Source of the DNA: Clostridia bacterium
Lineage (GTDB): Bacteria; Bacillota; Clostridia; Christensenellales; DTU072
Assembly: GCA_028699795.1 (NCBI GenBank)
Contig: JAQVTZ010000066.1
Coordinates: 1-9,626, forward strand
Reading direction: 5' to 3'
DNA: 9,626 nt
Below the pieces are notes generated by a model. It was not told the origin of the DNA. It saw only the letters and a list, made by a program, of their open reading frames with translations, and ran no database searches. Below are positions 7,707-9,626 of the stretch, one piece after another. Both the position numbers and the translations under genes were made by a program. How positions within the stretch are numbered: the first letter of the stretch is position 1; every line of letters begins with the position of its first letter.

Positions 7707-7735
7707 GTATGTTTTTTTTGAAATAGGAAATAATT
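7707..7735 (+). promoter_or_regulatory. Possible SigF-type (early forespore) promoter of spoIIR
   Basis: GGAAATAATT (7726-7735) fits every defined position of the SigF -10 consensus GgnrAnAnTw. GTATG (7707-7711) fits four of five positions of the -35 consensus GywTA. The spacer is 14 bases, one shorter than the usual 15. In Bacillus subtilis spoIIR is a SigF target, so the match agrees with the gene's known biology. The predicted start is very close to the GGAG at 7741, which is a weakness. A poor SigA-like pair (TTGCGT 7647-7652, TATTAT 7671-7676, 18-base spacer) lies upstream as an alternative. Confidence 0.4.
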
Positions 7736-7749
7736 TAAACGGAGAAAAT

Positions 7750-8265
7750 ATGAAGAAAAAATTTTTTATTATCGTAATTATGCTATTGCTTTTTGTATTG
7801 TCGCCGTTAGCGGCTTGTACAAACAATCGTTCGAAGTATGTGCGCATACATATTAGAGCCAATTCCGATTCCGAATACGACCAGCAAGTCAAGTTGGAAG
7901 TACGCGACAGCGTGATTGCCTGCCTTGCCCCCTTGCTTGAAGATTGCAAAGACGCTACCGATGCAAAGACAATCATCGCCGCTCATTTAGAAATAATTGA
8001 GAGTACGGCGGATACCGTTCTTTTAGATACCGCCTACACTTGCAAGGCTTCACTGCGCAGAGAGTGTTTCCCGCAAAAAAGCTATGGGGAACTAACTTTG
8101 AAAGCGGGCTATTATGACGCGTTGGTTTTAGAACTCGGCTCGGGAGAAGGCGCCAATTGGTGGTGCGTGGCGTATCCGCCTCTTTGTTTTACAGCGTCAG
8201 AAGAAACCACCGTTTATAAATCCAAAATTATGGAAATAATCCAAAAAAATAAGGAAAAGGATTGA
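7750..8265 (+). CDS. spoIIR: Stage II sporulation protein R, with a predicted lipobox
   Basis: SpoIIR is made in the forespore, secreted into the space between forespore and mother cell, and triggers SpoIIGA to process pro-SigE in the mother cell. The 171-residue product shows the family signatures: IHIRANSDSEYDQQVKLEVRD at 33-53 (the ANSDS core and the KLEVRD helix), FPQKSYGELTLKAGYYDALV at 98-117, and GEGANWWCVAYPPLCF at 123-138. Residues 1-22 form a signal peptide. It ends in LAAC with Cys23, a perfect lipobox, so this version is probably membrane-anchored by lipid; the B. subtilis protein has an ordinary signal sequence. The C-terminal tail after PPLCF is short. GGAG (7741-7744) precedes the ATG. 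The stop codon lies two bases before the sleB ATG. Confidence 0.93.
   Translation: MKKKFFIIVIMLLLFVLSPLAACTNNRSKYVRIHIRANSDSEYDQQVKLEVRDSVIACLAPLLEDCKDATDAKTIIAAHLEIIESTADTVLLDTAYTCKASLRRECFPQKSYGELTLKAGYYDALVLELGSGEGANWWCVAYPPLCFTASEETTVYKSKIMEIIQKNKEKD
8251..8260 (+). promoter_or_regulatory. Ribosome-binding site that favours the ATG start of sleB
   Basis: AAGGAAAAGG at the end of spoIIR lies seven bases before the ATG at 8268. The alternative TTG at 8262, which overlaps the spoIIR stop, would be only one base away from this site, so the ATG is preferred. Confidence 0.7.
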
Positions 8266-8267
8266 GT

Positions 8268-8954
8268 ATGGCAAAAAGATTGATTTGCGGATTTTTGTTG
8301 ATTTCCGTATTGATGACAACGCTTGTCTTTTTTACCGAGGTATTTGAAGAACAGGAAGAAGTGGCGGATGCCGCAATACTAAAACAGGGGAGCACGGGCG
8401 AGGTCGTAAGAACGATGCAGACAAGGCTACGAAACTGGGGCTACTACAGCGGCGGAGTAGACGGCATATTCGGGCCAAAAACCGAAGCCGCCGTAAGGTA
8501 TTTCCAAAGAACCAATGGCCTTGTTGTAGACGGCATCGTCGGGCCCAAAACCGCAGCCGCAATCGGTATCAGGCTCACACAGGCTTCACCTGGAGGCGTA
8601 TCTTCGTCCGATGCCTATCTGCTGGCAAGAGTGGTCTATGGGGAGGCGCGGGGAGAGCCTTATACGGGACAGGTTGCAGTAGCCGCCGTCATTCTTAACA
8701 GAGTAAGAAGCTCTTCCTTTCCCAACACGATTGCGGGTGTAGTTTATCAACCTTGGGCCTTTACGGTAGTGCAAGACGGACAAATCAACTTGACTCCCGA
8801 CAGCACCGCGAAAAAAGCGGCAAACGACGCTCTAAACGGTTGGGACCCCACTTACGGCTGCCTATTTTATTATAATCCTGCCACAGCAACCAATGCCTGG
8901 ATTAGGTCAAAAGAGATTCGGCTGACGATAGGCGAACATGTATTTTGCGTATAG
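8268..8954 (+). CDS. sleB: Spore cortex-lytic enzyme SleB
   Basis: SleB is a lytic transglycosylase that degrades spore cortex peptidoglycan containing muramic-delta-lactam during germination. The 228-residue product has an N-terminal hydrophobic signal (about 5-23) and an acidic linker. A peptidoglycan-binding domain of the PG_binding_1 type covers about 38-100, with the typical paired GVDGIFGPKTEAAV (63-76) and VVDGIVGPKTAAAI (86-99). The C-terminal Hydrolase_2 catalytic domain covers about 115-228. The motif YGEARGEPYTGQVAVAAVILN (124-144) contains Glu126, which corresponds to the catalytic glutamate of the family. FYYNP (200-204) and the ending GEHVFC (222-227) are also characteristic. 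Length and domain order are normal. An in-frame TTG at 8262 would add two residues. The gene sits between spoIIR and ypeB and is probably co-transcribed with both. Confidence 0.95.
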   Translation: MAKRLICGFLLISVLMTTLVFFTEVFEEQEEVADAAILKQGSTGEVVRTMQTRLRNWGYYSGGVDGIFGPKTEAAVRYFQRTNGLVVDGIVGPKTAAAIGIRLTQASPGGVSSSDAYLLARVVYGEARGEPYTGQVAVAAVILNRVRSSSFPNTIAGVVYQPWAFTVVQDGQINLTPDSTAKKAANDALNGWDPTYGCLFYYNPATATNAWIRSKEIRLTIGEHVFCV

Positions 8955-8964
8955 GTGGTGAACT

Positions 8965-9626
8965 ATGAAAGAAAAAAAGAAATTTAACCTTGGTAATTAT
9001 CACAGACTAATCGGCACTTTTTTGGCATTGCTCCTTGTCGCCGCCCTCGCCACCTCACTCGGCGTTGCGGCAAACATGAAAGAAAATTATGAGCTCGAAC
9101 TGGACAATAATTACAAAAAAGCCTATCACGAAGCGATGGATTCCCTTTCCGATGTAGAACTGAAACTATCCAAAGTAAGCGTGTCCGAAGGCGTCACCAC
9201 ACAACAAACACTGCTTTCGGAAATATGGATGAATTCCGAAATCGCCGAAAATAATATCGCCCAATTATCAGGTCGCGACGGCAATACGGAGACAATTATC
9301 CGTTTTTTGAACCAGTTGGGGGATTATTGCCATTACCTTTCTGAAAAGCTGACAGACCAGCCGCTTGACGAGCAAGAGAAAGAAAAACTGGACAGCTTAT
9401 ACGGGATTGTACGCAGTTTGCAAGATTCTTTCAAGAGCGCCGAGGAAGGCATTATGCAAAACGCCACCCTTGTGGGTCGGATGGACGAGGGCATTATGCT
9501 TTTGGGTGACTGTTACGAACACTTTAATAACGACAGCAATATCGAATATCCCGAAATGATTTACGACGGTCCATTCAGCGATGCGCTGGCCATCCGCAAT
9601 GCCCAATACCTAAACAGCTTAATTGC
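8965..9626 (+). CDS. ypeB: Germination protein YpeB, N-terminal part (cut by the right edge)
   Basis: YpeB is needed for the deposition and stability of SleB in the spore and holds it inactive until germination. The visible 220 residues start with a basic segment (KEKKK) and one membrane-spanning helix (about 15-36). A long helical, Glu/Leu-rich region follows (about 40-185). The family hallmark YPEMIYDGPFSD is at 195-206. B. subtilis YpeB is about 450 residues, so roughly half, including the C-terminal PepSY-type domains, is outside the window. AGGTGGTG (8953-8960) lies four bases before the ATG. It follows sleB after ten bases, the same order as in Bacillus. Confidence 0.93.
   Translation, partial: MKEKKKFNLGNYHRLIGTFLALLLVAALATSLGVAANMKENYELELDNNYKKAYHEAMDSLSDVELKLSKVSVSEGVTTQQTLLSEIWMNSEIAENNIAQLSGRDGNTETIIRFLNQLGDYCHYLSEKLTDQPLDEQEKEKLDSLYGIVRSLQDSFKSAEEGIMQNATLVGRMDEGIMLLGDCYEHFNNDSNIEYPEMIYDGPFSDALAIRNAQYLNSLI

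Larger units (their letters stand above)
7561..7749. other. Divergent intergenic region between the surface-protein gene and the sporulation cluster
   Basis: An AT-rich stretch of 189 bases without a credible gene. It holds the leader and possible SigA-type promoter of the minus-strand surface-protein gene on its left, and the SigF-like promoter and ribosome-binding site of spoIIR on its right. A run of eight T (7712-7719) lies inside the spacer of the SigF-like promoter. No riboswitch or strong hairpin was seen. Confidence 0.7.

Noticed and set aside
7635..7976. Minus-strand open frame of 113 codons across the intergenic region and spoIIR
   Set aside because: It would overlap the SigF-like promoter and the well-supported spoIIR start in antisense, and its product is low-complexity with no family match.
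8262..8264. TTG as the start of sleB, overlapping the spoIIR stop
   Set aside because: The ribosome-binding sequence at 8251-8260 is too close to TTG and correctly spaced for the ATG at 8268.
8457..8565. Near-identical 40-base repeats inside sleB (8457-8496 and 8526-8565)
   Set aside because: They encode the two symmetric halves normally present in a PG_binding_1 domain, so they are an ordinary part of this family and not a mobile or regulatory repeat.

Overview
The window comes from an endospore-forming, single-membrane (monoderm) bacterium of the Clostridia/Bacilli type, most likely an uncultured Clostridia lineage. The strongest evidence is the set spoIIR, sleB and ypeB, which is restricted to endospore formers. 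Signal peptides and lipoboxes of Gram-positive type, purine-rich ribosome-binding sites and surface-protein domains common in gut Firmicutes agree with this. No RNA genes, insertion sequences, phage genes or CRISPR arrays were seen.

Left part, minus strand (1-3511): a two-gene unit. A 411-residue predicted lipoprotein (2276-3511) is followed after 32 bases by an RND-family permease (start at 2243) that runs off the left edge. The permease begins like a normal HAE1/AcrB-type pump, but its extracytoplasmic porter domain carries two large insertions. The second is at least 350 residues long and contains a tandem repeat of about 105 residues, in at least three copies. This is the most unusual feature of the window.

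Middle, minus strand (3592-7560): one very large surface protein of 1322 residues. It has a signal peptide, a right-handed beta-helix-like region, an InlB B-type (Listeria-Bacteroides) repeat, an Ig-like segment, YDG/MBG-type repeats, one transmembrane helix, and a second InlB B-type repeat on the predicted cytoplasmic side. An intrinsic terminator separates it from the lipoprotein-RND pair.

Right part, plus strand (7750-9626): a tightly packed sporulation/germination cluster. SpoIIR is the forespore-to-mother-cell signalling protein, SleB is a spore cortex-lytic enzyme, and YpeB (cut by the right edge) is the protein needed for SleB localisation and stability. The spoIIR stop and sleB start are nearly fused, and ypeB follows after 10 bases, so the three are probably co-transcribed. 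A SigF-like promoter lies in front of spoIIR. The 189-base divergent region 7561-7749 separates this cluster from the surface-protein gene.
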